Shown: positions 51,708 through 60,051 of the stretch, in pieces | Position numbering within the stretch: position 1 is the stretch's first letter | Layout of the letters: each line of letters begins with the position of its first letter | Assembly (NCBI RefSeq): GCF_029894335.1 | Contig: NZ_JARXZC010000012.1 | Span: forward strand, 91,166-155,165 | Direction: 5' to 3' | DNA length: 64,000 bases | Origin: Kitasatospora sp. MAP5-34 | GTDB lineage: Bacteria; Actinomycetota; Actinomycetes; Streptomycetales; Streptomycetaceae | Translations under genes and position numbers: made by a program | Notes under the pieces: model-generated | Told to the model about the DNA's origin: nothing | The model's database searches: none | The model's input: the letters and a program-made list of their open reading frames with translations, nothing else

Positions 51708-52408
51708 TGGGCCACCCCCGGGACGTAGTCGAGCCAGGACGTCTCCAGCTCCGGATCGGTCGGCTCGACGGGTTGCGGATTCGCGTACCGGGCCGAGAAG
51801 GGCACGATGGGCCGGTCCTTGAAGGTCGCCTTCACCGCGAGGATCTCGTTGTGCGGATAGAGCGTCGCGGCCTGGGCCGAGAAGAAGCGCCGCATTTCCA
51901 GGAAATTGGTCGCAAATGATTTGTCCAGATCGGTCTGCGCGGCGGCCTTCTGGTCTGCGGGAAGCTTCTTGATATCAGTCGCCTGCTGCGTGTACTTCTG
52001 CGCGGTCTCGTCGAAGGCGAGAAGCACGCCGGGCAGTTTCGTCGGATTGATCGGGAAGTCCTGCGGCGACCGGTCGATGGCATCCTCGATCTCCACCGGA
52101 GGCGTCTCGACCACTGCGCCGGACGGCGTCTTCATCCGAGCCGCCATGTACACCAGGGAGACGCTGTCCCCGGGGGTCGGACCGAACAACTGCCAGTCCT
52201 GCGCGAAATACGGCTCCAGGACCCGGTTCACCGGGCCGACCAGCCGGTTGCGCGCCGGGGAGGCGGGGGCGTTGTAGACGACACAGGCGGCAGTGAACAG
52301 GACGACGGGGACCAGTGCGGCGAGGACCAGCGCGCGGGTCCGCGCCGGCACCGGTGCCGTGGTCGGTACCATGGCCCCTCCAAGGGCTGGGGTGTTGGTT
52401 TCGCTCAT
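51704..52408 (-). CDS. DUF5819-type membrane protein (SdpA-like)
   Basis: 234 residues from the ATG at 52408; the earlier start at 52456 lies inside a strong hairpin and is rejected. One membrane helix (RALVLAALVPVVLFTAACVV) is followed by an extracytoplasmic domain containing PYFAQDWQLFGPTPGDSVSL, the W-x-L-F-x-P-x-P motif of DUF5819. A helical region and a C-terminus with PFSARYANPQPVEP follow. DUF5819 genes commonly sit next to HTTM genes, like sdpA next to sdpB. It is coupled to the HTTM gene (ATGA overlap). Confidence 0.78.
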   Translation of the reverse strand: MSETNTPALGGAMVPTTAPVPARTRALVLAALVPVVLFTAACVVYNAPASPARNRLVGPVNRVLEPYFAQDWQLFGPTPGDSVSLVYMAARMKTPSGAVVETPPVEIEDAIDRSPQDFPINPTKLPGVLLAFDETAQKYTQQATDIKKLPADQKAAAQTDLDKSFATNFLEMRRFFSAQAATLYPHNEILAVKATFKDRPIVPFSARYANPQPVEPTDPELETSWLDYVPGVAQ

Positions 52409-52440
52409 GACCGGGTGGACTCGCTCCCTACGGCTCGGGG

Positions 52441-52477
52441 CCGCGCCCGGCGGCATTAGAGGTGCCGCCGGGCGCGG
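52441..52477 (-). terminator. perfect 15-bp hairpin between peptide gene and DUF5819 gene
   Basis: CCGCGCCCGGCGGCA, a 7-base loop and the exact complement start 27 bases after the stop of the small secreted protein gene. As an attenuator it would give more peptide transcript than processing-enzyme transcript, as seen in many peptide-toxin operons. Confidence 0.75.
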
Positions 52478-52503
52478 ATGATGGTGCTACTTCAGGTGGC
52501 GGA

Positions 52504-52890
52504 TCAGCCCGCGTAGTCGAACTGCGCGTCGCCCGCGATGACCCCGTGCAGGCCAAGCGGCGCCGTCACCGGGCCACCGCTGGAGGACGACGAGGACTCC
52601 GACGAGGAGGACCGGACCTTGGTGGTCACCTCGACCACCTTCGCCGTCGCCTTGTACGTGGCGGCGGCCGCGTTGACCACTGCGGCGGCCTTGGTCGCCT
52701 CGTTGACGACGGCGTGCCAGAACTGCGGCTGCGCACCGGCCTGGGTGAGCACGGTCGCGGAGGCCAGCGACTGGGTCGCCGCCACCTTCTGCTGCGGCAG
52801 CGCGTCGGCCGAGGCCGGCCCCGCGACGGTGACCATCCCGGCGGCGACGATCGACGAAACGAGAATGCCGGAGATGAGCTTCTTCTGCAT
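52504..52890 (-). CDS. small secreted Ser/Ala-rich protein, candidate peptide precursor
   Basis: 128 residues with a very strong ribosome binding site (AAAAGGAGA, 7 bases upstream) after an AT-rich leader. Signal peptide KLISGILVSSIVAAGMVTVA, cleaved near PASADA. The mature part has a helical Ala/Val-rich segment (HAVVNEATKAAAVVNAAAAT; YKATAKVVEVTTKVR), a Ser-rich run, and a Gly/hydrophobic C-terminus (APLGLHGVIAGDAQFDYAG). It has no Cys. Being first in an operon with SdpA/SdpB-like genes and two peptidases, it is the likely secreted substrate, possibly an antimicrobial or signalling peptide (inference). Confidence 0.75.
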   Translation of the reverse strand: MQKKLISGILVSSIVAAGMVTVAGPASADALPQQKVAATQSLASATVLTQAGAQPQFWHAVVNEATKAAAVVNAAAATYKATAKVVEVTTKVRSSSSESSSSSSGGPVTAPLGLHGVIAGDAQFDYAG

Positions 52891-54004
52891 GATTCTCTCC
52901 TTTTAGTTATTTTCTTTTGGCGCGCCGGACGGCAGGAATCTCCCGACAGGGGTGTAAACCCCGTCGTGGCAATTCGTCCGGCCGTTGCACCGCGGCTGAA
53001 CCTACAAGATTGATCGGCACTTTGGAAAGCCCCGAAGCGAGATCTTTACGGCCGTCCGGCAACCCGCCCCGGCACTTCTTTGGAACAGTGGGACGGAACC
53101 GGCAATGCCAAATACCCAGAGCAGCCGGCCAGAGTCGTCCGGTTGACCTGGTAGCTACTCTGGGCCGCGTATCTATATCTTTTCTATAGGGGGGGGTGAT
53201 TTCAACGATCCCCGGGCGTCCGGCAGGACGACTGCACGCTTCGGCTGAGTCGGAAACGATCGGTCGCCCGATGAGTGGTCGCCGGGCATGGTCACCGGGT
53301 GAACGGTCGGACCTGTTCGCAGGCGGCGGGCACGCCGCAGGGCGGGTCGACAGCAGAGCTGAGAACCCGCCGTGTGCGGGCGGTGGCCAGGGCGTGGCGG
53401 CATCGACCTGCACGGCCCGGGCGGGCATGGTCCGCCGGAGTGTGGTTGTGCAATTGCGCGGCTATGCGACGTGCGGCTGCGCCGCGTCGCCCGTGCGGCG
53501 CGCAGTCCCGTTGTCAGTGACGGCCTGGACGCCAGCCGACCACCTGGGCCCGGCCGGTACGGCCGTCGGCGCTGCTCAGGGAGTGGGTGTCGGCCGCGTG
53601 ATGGCTCAGGGGGGCGTGAGAACGAGCGTCGTCGAGCTGACGATGGCCACCGAATGGCGCGTACACATGCTGGATCCCCCTACTTGCCGCACGTCTTCAG
53701 GACCCCGTTGCACCTGAAAGCGGCTGCAGCACAAGAAGGTACACATGGTTGCGAGCCGTGTAAGCAGATTTCGGGCGCGACCGGAAAGTCCCGCCGTTCG
53801 GCGGGGGCCGTTCGGCGGGGGCCGCAAGAACCGCAGCACCCACCGCTCACAACCGGTCACGCCCCGGTGCCCACCGCCCCGCCCGAACCCCACGCTGCAC
53901 CCCCGGGGCGGTCGGCGTGACCGGTCAGTTCCGACAGTCAGAGTTCAGAACCTCCGGCCAGGACCGGCTCGCGGAGGCCATGCTCGCCCTGACCGACGCC
54001 GGGT
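52891..54004 (-). other. 1.1-kb non-coding region upstream of the peptide operon
   Basis: No reading frame with a credible start and composition is found on either strand. The left part (52891-52920 and 53170-53196) is distinctly AT-rich for this genome and ends in a run of eight G (53189-53196). It should contain the promoter of the peptide operon. Near 53917 a short plus-strand frame reads VTGQFRQSEFRTSGQDRLAE, then AMLALTDAGFSV; it may be a gene scrap cut by the convergent gene at 54005. Confidence 0.45.
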
Positions 54005-54796
54005 TCAGTGTGTCGGCGTCGGCGTCGGCTTCGACGTCGGGTACAGGCTGGCCAGGGGGTTGATGAAGGGCCTGGCGGGCATGCAGCTGGGGGTGGGGCT
54101 CTTCATGAGAGCGGCCTCGAAGGAGCCGGAGCCGTGGGCCGGGTCGGTGTTGTAGTAGGGGAAGTAGATGAAGAGTTGCAGGTCGGCCGGGATGCCGCCG
54201 GGGTGGACGGTGAGGACTTCGCTGCGACCCTCCACTGAGATGTCCCAGCCGTAGTACGACACCCGGTCCTGACTGCTCCCGTTCATCGCCTTGATTGCGG
54301 CGGGGTCCGACGGGTAGGAGGGCGTCTTCGGCTCGGAGGCGTGGCAGCCGGGCTCGCCGGCGTAGATGTGGCTGCGGACACCGAGTCGGTCCAGATCATG
54401 CTGCAGCTGAGCCGCGTCGACCTGCTTTCCGTTGTCAAAGATGGTGAGCTTGACGAGGTCGTCGCTGGTGCTCTCCAGGCTGTACGCCGCGTTGGTGACA
54501 CTGCCCAGCGACTGGCTCCCAGGGGCGGCCACGCCCGGGGTGGGGGCGTGGCCGGTCACGGCGGTGAGGGCGACCCCGGCCACGGCGGCGGCCAGGCCCA
54601 GCGGGAGGGCCACCCGCAGGGTCAGGGTCCGCCGCCTGGCGGTGCGTCGGGAGTTCTCGGTCACGGTGTCCATCAGGTGTTCCTTCAGCAGGAGGTGGCG
54701 GTGCGGAGAGAGCTCCGGGTCGGCCACGGCCGGCAGCAGCCGGGCCAGTTCCGCCCGCTCGGCCCGCTGGGACCGGTGCTGGGGGGTGGCGTTCAT
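54005..54796 (-). CDS. ECF sigma-coupled single-span membrane protein (anti-sigma-like)
   Basis: 263 residues. The cytoplasmic N-terminus (about 60 residues; RAELARLLPAVADPELSPHR) is followed by one membrane helix (LRVALPLGLAAAVAGVALTA). The ~180-residue extracytoplasmic domain has two Cys (GEPGCHASEP, PTPSCMPARP). Layout and the ATGA overlap with the sigma gene match the pair at 16784-18480, though the outer domain is different. Likely the regulator of the sigma factor (inference). It reads convergently toward nothing identifiable. Confidence 0.72.
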   Translation of the reverse strand: MNATPQHRSQRAERAELARLLPAVADPELSPHRHLLLKEHLMDTVTENSRRTARRRTLTLRVALPLGLAAAVAGVALTAVTGHAPTPGVAAPGSQSLGSVTNAAYSLESTSDDLVKLTIFDNGKQVDAAQLQHDLDRLGVRSHIYAGEPGCHASEPKTPSYPSDPAAIKAMNGSSQDRVSYYGWDISVEGRSEVLTVHPGGIPADLQLFIYFPYYNTDPAHGSGSFEAALMKSPTPSCMPARPFINPLASLYPTSKPTPTPTH

Positions 54797-55437
54797 CGGA
54801 TCGTCTCCTTGCTCGACCGGACTGCGAGCCCGCAGTCACCTGTTACCTGTCCGTCGGTGTCCGTGCGTTGCAGACCTCTTGCGGAGCGGGTCGCCGCCAG
54901 CTGCTTCGCAGTGAGTTCCCGCAATCGGCTGCGGGCGCGCGACAGCCGGGAACGGACCGTCCCGACCGGCTTGCCGAGTGCCTCGGCGACGGCCGCGTGG
55001 TCCAGGCCCTCCCACACGTACAGCGCGAACACCTCCCGCTCGGCCGGCCGCAGCTGCTCCAACGCGGCCAACGCGCCGACGAGTTGCTCGGCGTCGGCGA
55101 TGCGGCCGGTCAGCTCGGCGGCGAAGTCGGGCACGACCTCGCGCGGCGGCAGCCTGGCGAGCGCCTTCTGATGGCGGCGGGCGGCCCTGCGGGTGTTGCG
55201 GATGACGTTGGTGGCGATGCCCAGCAGCCAGGGCCGCAGGCTCTCCCCCTCGGGTTCGACCCGCGCGCGCAGCCGCCACGCCTCCAGAAAGGTCAGCGAG
55301 ACCACGTCCTCGGCGACGACCCAGTCCCCGGTCATCCGGACGGCATGCCGGTACACCGCGCGGGCGTGGTCCTCGAAGACCTGCCCGAACGCCACCGAAT
55401 CCCCGGCTCGTACCCGAGCGCGTATCGATTTCTCCAC
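54793..55437 (-). CDS. ECF RNA polymerase sigma factor
   Basis: 214 residues from the GTG at 55437. Region 2: SVAFGQVFEDHARAVYRHAV, AEDVVSLTFLEAWRLRARVE and RPWLLGIATNVIRNTRRAAR. Region 4: LRPAEREVFALYVWEGLDHA then AVAEALGKPVGTVRSRLSRA. It is very similar to the ECF sigma at 17839-18480, so the two loci arose by duplication. The following membrane protein gene overlaps by 4 bases. Directly upstream lies a GGCCA tandem repeat. Confidence 0.9.
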   Translation of the reverse strand: MEKSIRARVRAGDSVAFGQVFEDHARAVYRHAVRMTGDWVVAEDVVSLTFLEAWRLRARVEPEGESLRPWLLGIATNVIRNTRRAARRHQKALARLPPREVVPDFAAELTGRIADAEQLVGALAALEQLRPAEREVFALYVWEGLDHAAVAEALGKPVGTVRSRLSRARSRLRELTAKQLAATRSARGLQRTDTDGQVTGDCGLAVRSSKETIR

Positions 55438-55781
55438 ACCCAGCCCTGTCCGGTCGCGTCCCGCCGTTGCCGTGATCCACGCCACACCGTCGGCGCGGCG
55501 GGCCGGGCCGGGCCAGGCCAGGCCAGGCCAGGCCAGGCGCACACCGGCTCGAACCAGGAGCGCAACCAGCGGCCACAGATGATCGCACGGCACCACTCGG
55601 GCTCGTGGTGGCCGCCTCCCGCCGGCGGAACAGCTCGAGGGGAGGTGGAGCGGACCAAGGGCCGACCCGCCCGACCGGTTCCCGGGCGCCTCGCGAGGGT
55701 ACGGGCCGGTGCGGGCGACCCTGCCGCCCCTCATGCCTCCCGCATCTCCCATACCCCTCAAGCTTCTGGAAGGCCGTCAGA
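55438..55781. other. 344-base divergent intergenic region
   Basis: This lies between the ECF sigma gene (minus) and the aldehyde dehydrogenase gene (plus). Apart from the GGCCA repeat I see no gene or defensible promoter box. Confidence 0.4.
55511..55537 (+). repeat. (GGCCA)5 short tandem repeat
   Basis: Five consecutive GGCCA units plus a partial copy, 75 bases upstream of the ECF sigma start. Copy number could vary between strains. Confidence 0.7.
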
Positions 55782-57356
55782 ATGCCGCACTCCCTCACCT
55801 CCGTCACCGGCGGCAAGCCGGTGACACCCGAGGCCGACTGGGCCTCCTTCCGGTCCACCAACCCGGCGCGCCTCGACGACCTGGTGGCGCTGGTGTCCCT
55901 CGCCCCGGCGGAGGTGTTCCTCGACTCCTGCGCCAACGCCGCCGCCGCGCAGCCAGGTTGGGCCGCCGTGCCCGCGCCGGTCCGTGGCCGGGTGATCGCC
56001 TCGATGGGCCGTCTGGTGGAGGCGAACGCCGAGGCGCTCGCGGACCTGGTGACCCGCGAGACCGGCAAGACCCGCGCGGAGGCGCTCGGCGAGGTCCGCG
56101 AGATCGTCGACACCTGCGACTTCTTCCTGGGCGAGGGGCGGCGACTGTACGGCCAGACCGTCCCCTCCGAGATGCCCGACAAGCAGCTCTTCACCTTCCG
56201 CGAGCCGGTCGGCACGGTGGCGGTCATCACTGCGGGCAACTTCCCGGTAGCGGTGCCTAGTTGGTACCTGGTACCGGCCCTGCTGTGCGGGAACACCGTG
56301 GTCTGGAAGCCCGCCGAGTACGCTGCGGCGACCGCCGACGCCCTCTTCGCGATCCTCTCCGCAGCCGGCCTGCCCCCGGGCGTGCTCAACCTCGTGAACA
56401 GCGACGGCGAGGCCACCTACGAGGGGCTGGAGCGGGCACTTGCCGCCGGACACGTGCAGAAGGTGGGTTTCACCGGGTCGTCCCAGGTCGGCGCCCGGAT
56501 CGGCGAGTTGTGCGGGCGCCACCTGCAGAGCCCCTGCCTGGAGCTCGGCGGGAAGAACCCGATGGTGGTGACGGCCGACGCCGATCTGGCCCTGGCCGTC
56601 GACGGTGCGCTGTTCTCCGGCTTCGGCACGGCCGGCCAGCGCTGCACCTCGCTGGGCCTGCTGCTGGTGGCCGAGCCGGTGCACGACGCGTTCGTGGACG
56701 CGCTCTCGGCGGCGGTCGCCGCCGCGCCGGTGGGCGACCCCACCCAGGACGTGCTCTACGGCCCGCTGCTCCACGAGCGGTTCGCCGGGCAGTTCGAGGA
56801 GTACCTCGGCTGGGCCGGAGCGGGCCACCGCCTCTCCGGCTCCACCGGCGTCGGTCGGATCACGGCCGACAACCCCAGGGCGGGCTTCGTCGGAGACCCG
56901 GCGGACGGCCTGTACTACCACCCGACGCTGGTCGACGGCGTGCGGCCCCAGGACCGGCTGTTCACCGAGGAGACCTTCGGCCCGATCGTTCCGGTGGCCT
57001 CGTTCACCGACCTGGACGAGGCCGTCGAGTTCGCCAACCTCTCGGGCTACGGCCTCTCCGCCGCGATCTACACCCGCTCCGCCGAGGCCGCCTTCGCCTT
57101 CCGCAAGCGGGTCCGCACCGGCATGGTCAGCATCAACAACACCACCTCCGGCGCCGAAGCCCACCTGCCGTTCGGCGGCACCGGCCGGTCGGGCAACGGC
57201 AGTCGGCAGTCCGGCGTCTGGGTGCTCGACCAGTTCACCCGCTGGCAGTCGGTCAACTGGGACTACTCCGGCCGCCTGCAGCGGGCCCAACTGGACGTCG
57301 CCGAACCGGTGGCCGACACCGGCTTCCGCCTGAACGCGGACGGCCGCCCGGCCTGA
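55782..57356 (+). CDS. aldehyde dehydrogenase family protein
   Basis: 524 residues, ATG with GGAAGG 8 bases upstream. The NAD(P)-dependent ALDH core is intact: EPVGTVAVITAGNFPVAVPS, GNTVVWKPAEYA (cofactor-binding Lys), VGFTGSSQVGARIGE, CLELGGKNPMVV (general base Glu), GTAGQRCTS (catalytic Cys), and ETFGPIVPVASF. The substrate is not readable; the WNPAP-like GNFPVAVPSW suggests a semialdehyde-type enzyme. It stands alone between a divergent sigma gene and a convergent exporter. Confidence 0.9.
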   Translation: MPHSLTSVTGGKPVTPEADWASFRSTNPARLDDLVALVSLAPAEVFLDSCANAAAAQPGWAAVPAPVRGRVIASMGRLVEANAEALADLVTRETGKTRAEALGEVREIVDTCDFFLGEGRRLYGQTVPSEMPDKQLFTFREPVGTVAVITAGNFPVAVPSWYLVPALLCGNTVVWKPAEYAAATADALFAILSAAGLPPGVLNLVNSDGEATYEGLERALAAGHVQKVGFTGSSQVGARIGELCGRHLQSPCLELGGKNPMVVTADADLALAVDGALFSGFGTAGQRCTSLGLLLVAEPVHDAFVDALSAAVAAAPVGDPTQDVLYGPLLHERFAGQFEEYLGWAGAGHRLSGSTGVGRITADNPRAGFVGDPADGLYYHPTLVDGVRPQDRLFTEETFGPIVPVASFTDLDEAVEFANLSGYGLSAAIYTRSAEAAFAFRKRVRTGMVSINNTTSGAEAHLPFGGTGRSGNGSRQSGVWVLDQFTRWQSVNWDYSGRLQRAQLDVAEPVADTGFRLNADGRPA

Positions 57357-57381
57357 GGCTCGGAGACCCGAACGCCGAGAG

Positions 57382-57413
57382 CGGGTCACCGGCGCACCCG
57401 CGCCGGTGACCCG
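57382..57413 (+). terminator. bidirectional terminator
   Basis: A perfect 14-bp stem (CGGGTCACCGGCGC and complement) with a 4-base loop between convergent genes. Confidence 0.8.
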
Positions 57414-57433
57414 GCCGCCCGGACCGACCGTGG

Positions 57434-58852
57434 TCAGGACGGGCGGCGGCCCGGCAGGGTGGTGGCCAGGGCGAGGGCGGCGAAGGCCGCCAGGGTGAGC
57501 GTGGCCGTACGGGCTCCGGCGCCTCCGGGGGCCAGGTGGAAGGCGAGGGTGACGGCGGCCACTCCGACGGCGGTGCCGAGACCTCGGGTCATGTTGACCA
57601 TGCCGCCGCCGGTCCCGGCCGAGGTCGCGGGGACGGCCTTCATCACCAGGGCGTTGTTGGCCGGGATGAACACCCCGAGCGCGAGGCCGAGCAGAGCGAG
57701 CGGGTACGGCAGTACGGCCGCCTGCTGCGGCAGCAGCGCGAGCAGGACGAGCGCGGCCAGGCAGCCGATGGCACCCGTACGACTGCGGCGTACGTCGCTC
57801 CAGGTGGGCGGCAGCAGCCGGTCGGCCGTGGTGGCGGCCAGCGCGAACCCGACCGGCAGGGCGGTGAGGACCAGGCCGGTGGCCAGCGGCGTACCGCCGT
57901 GGCCGGCGAGTTCCACCGGGACGAGCACCAGCGGTCCGAACAGGACGAGGTAGCCGCACAGCCCGGCCAGCAGACCGGGGCCGATCCGCCCGGTCCGCAG
58001 CAGGCGCAGGTCGATCAGCGGGTTGGGGTGGCGGGCCTGGCGGCGGACGAACGCCCAGCCGGACGACACCGCGAGACCGGCCAGCGCGGCGACCGTCCAG
58101 CCCGGCAGGCCGAGCCCGGAGGCGACCGAGAGGGCGAGCAGCGCGGAGGTGGTGGCGGTGGCCAGCAGCAGGACGCCGGTGGGGTCGATCCGGGCGGTGC
58201 TCGCGCACTGCCGGGTGCGGGGCAGCAGGTAGTGGCCGGAGACCAGCGCGACGATCCCGATCGGGACGTTGACGAGGAAGACCCACCGCCAGCCCAGCGT
58301 CGCGACCAGCGCACCGCCGATGGTGGGGCCGAGTGCCAGGCCGATGGCCTGCCCGGCGGCCTGGATCCCGAGGGCGGCGCGCATCCGGCCGGGCGGGGCG
58401 CTGGTGGTGACCAGGGCGACGCTGTTGGCCTGCATCAGGGCCGCGCCGACGGCCTGGACGATCCGGAAGCCGACCAGGGCGGCGAGGCCGGGGGCCAGAC
58501 CACAGGCGGCGGAGGCGGCGGTGAAGATCGCGAAGCCGTAGAGGTACATCAGCTTGCGGCCGTGGACGTCGGACAGGCGACCGACGGGCACCAGGAAGGC
58601 GACCAGGGTCAGCAGGTAGGCGAGCGAGACCCATTCGACCCCGGCGAGCGAGGTGTGGAACTCGGTGCGCAGCGAGGGGTAGGTCAGGGTGACGATACTG
58701 GCGTCCAGCTGTCCCATGAACGCGCCGAAGCACACGGTGGCGACGGCCAGCCGCCAGGCCGCCGGGTGCTCGCGGATCAGCTCCGGGCGCGGGCGCTCGG
58801 TGGTGAGCAGGGCGCGGAGGCGAGGCCCCGCGAGCTGAGAGCGGTCGCTCAC
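57434..58852 (-). CDS. MFS drug exporter, DHA2 (14-helix) type
   Basis: 472 residues from the GTG at 58852; a longer frame from 58948 adds a Pro/Arg-rich tail that looks non-coding. About fourteen helices. Motifs are FMGQLDASIVTLTYPSLRTE (the D-x-T/S-I-V motif), VPVGRLSDVHGRKLMYLYGF (motif A), FRIVQAVGAALMQANSVALV and GPTIGGALVATLGWRWVFLV (motif C plus the WRWVFLVNVP signature). It probably exports antibiotics or other hydrophobic compounds by proton antiport. Confidence 0.87.
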   Translation of the reverse strand: MSDRSQLAGPRLRALLTTERPRPELIREHPAAWRLAVATVCFGAFMGQLDASIVTLTYPSLRTEFHTSLAGVEWVSLAYLLTLVAFLVPVGRLSDVHGRKLMYLYGFAIFTAASAACGLAPGLAALVGFRIVQAVGAALMQANSVALVTTSAPPGRMRAALGIQAAGQAIGLALGPTIGGALVATLGWRWVFLVNVPIGIVALVSGHYLLPRTRQCASTARIDPTGVLLLATATTSALLALSVASGLGLPGWTVAALAGLAVSSGWAFVRRQARHPNPLIDLRLLRTGRIGPGLLAGLCGYLVLFGPLVLVPVELAGHGGTPLATGLVLTALPVGFALAATTADRLLPPTWSDVRRSRTGAIGCLAALVLLALLPQQAAVLPYPLALLGLALGVFIPANNALVMKAVPATSAGTGGGMVNMTRGLGTAVGVAAVTLAFHLAPGGAGARTATLTLAAFAALALATTLPGRRPS

Positions 58853-59093
58853 CGTCGTGGTGCCGCCCCGCCGGGGACTGCTGTCGCGGAGCGGCTCCGC
58901 CGGTATGGGTGGCCGGGACGGTAGGCGCCCGCGTGGAGGCCTGTTCACACCCCCACTTTACATCGGCAGCAGACATATTCGGTAGGGGATGTGTTCTGTG
59001 GGGGATGAACTCCGGTCCCGATCCTCGGGCAGACCGGGTCGCTATCCTGGGGGCCGGCCTGCGGCCCAGGCCCTTCGCGTGCAGGGAGAGGCA

Positions 59094-59588
59094 GTGGCAC
59101 CCCAGAACGGCGCACCACCGACGCCGAGCAGACTGACGGCCCCAAGGACGACCCGGAGCACCGGCCCTCGGCAGGCCCTGGTCCTCGCGGCGGTGGCCGT
59201 CGGCGGCGCCGCCGGGGCCTGCGCCCGTTACGGCGCGGCGCTGACGTGGCCGACCGCGCCCGGCACGTTCCCGTGGACCACGCTGGGCATCAACGTGCTC
59301 GGGTGCCTGGTGATCGGCGCCTTCATGACGGTGATCACCGAGCTGCGCTCGCCGCACCCGCTGCTCCGCCCGTTCTTCGGCACGGGAGTGCTGGGCGGGT
59401 TCACCACCTTCTCCACCTACGCCGTGGACGTCCAGCACCTCACCGACTCGCACCGGGCCGGCCTCGCGCTGCTGTACCTCGCCGGGACGCTCACCGCCGC
59501 GCTGTGCGCGGTGTGGGTCGGCGCGACCGCCACCCGGCTGCTCGCGACCGCCGCCCGGTTGCGGTCGACGGCCGGGAGGTCGCGGTGA
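59094..59588 (+). CDS. crcB: fluoride ion channel CrcB/Fluc, subunit 1
   Basis: 164 residues from a GTG at 59094 (GGGAGAGG upstream). A ~35-residue Thr/Pro/Arg-rich tail precedes four membrane helices. Family motifs are [34 protein letters not shown] and [19 protein letters not shown] (the TTFST break). It forms a fluoride-selective channel. Its stop overlaps the second crcB by 4 bases (GTGA), indicating a dual-topology heterodimer. Confidence 0.9.
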   Translation: MAPQNGAPPTPSRLTAPRTTRSTGPRQALVLAAVAVGGAAGACARYGAALTWPTAPGTFPWTTLGINVLGCLVIGAFMTVITELRSPHPLLRPFFGTGVLGGFTTFSTYAVDVQHLTDSHRAGLALLYLAGTLTAALCAVWVGATATRLLATAARLRSTAGRSR

Positions 59589-59959
59589 ACTGGCTCCTCG
59601 TCATCGCCGGGGCCGTGGTCGGCGCGCCGCTGCGCTACCTGACCGACCGCGCCGTCCAGAGCCGGCACGACACCGTCTTCCCCTGGGGGACGTTCGCCGT
59701 CAACGTGGCCGGGTCCCTGGTCCTGGGCCTGCTGGCCGGGGCCGTCTCGGCCGGTGTCGCCGGGCCGGACCTGCAACTGCTGGTCGGCACCGGGTTCTGC
59801 GGCGCGCTGACGACGTACTCGACGTTCTCCTACGAGACGCTGCGGCTGGCCGGGACCGGCGCGAGGTTCTTCGCCGTCGCGAACGTGGCCGCCTCCGTCG
59901 TGGCCGGGCTGGGAGCCGCGTACGTCGGTTCGGTGCTGGCCCAGGCGCTCTGGACCTGA
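59585..59959 (+). CDS. crcB: fluoride ion channel CrcB/Fluc, subunit 2
   Basis: 124 residues, the typical minimal length. Motifs are [38 protein letters not shown] and [19 protein letters not shown]. The GTG start overlaps the first crcB stop. Paired genes of this kind encode oppositely oriented subunits of one fluoride channel. I searched the 145 bases upstream of the first gene by eye for a fluoride riboswitch and could not identify one. Confidence 0.9.
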   Translation: MNWLLVIAGAVVGAPLRYLTDRAVQSRHDTVFPWGTFAVNVAGSLVLGLLAGAVSAGVAGPDLQLLVGTGFCGALTTYSTFSYETLRLAGTGARFFAVANVAASVVAGLGAAYVGSVLAQALWT

Positions 59960-59963
59960 CCAG

Positions 59964-60014
59964 GCGCGCCGGGCCTGACCGCGCGCCGGGCCTGACCGCG
60001 CGCCGGGCCTGACC
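59964..60014 (+). repeat. three perfect 17-bp tandem repeats
   Basis: GCGCGCCGGGCCTGACC occurs three times without gaps, immediately after the crcB operon. It is non-coding; recent slippage or duplication is likely. Confidence 0.85.
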
Positions 60015-60051
60015 GCCGAGGTGGGAGCGACCGGTCCCACCAGGGCGGTCA
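60010..60051 (+). terminator. hairpin between crcB and the lipoprotein gene
   Basis: TGACCGCC and GGTGGGA pair in register with TCCCACC and GGCGGTCA. The stem includes the stop codon of the convergent lipoprotein gene, so it can terminate both units. Confidence 0.7.

Noticed and set aside
53196..53950. Long plus-strand frames between the peptide operon and the second ECF pair
   Set aside because: They lack ribosome binding sites and recognisable domains and have low-complexity Arg/Gly/Pro composition typical of non-coding high-GC DNA.
58949..59093. Possible fluoride riboswitch upstream of crcB (GGGGATG and GGGGGATGAACTCC)
   Set aside because: The conserved pseudoknot elements and spacing of the crcB motif could not be matched by eye.
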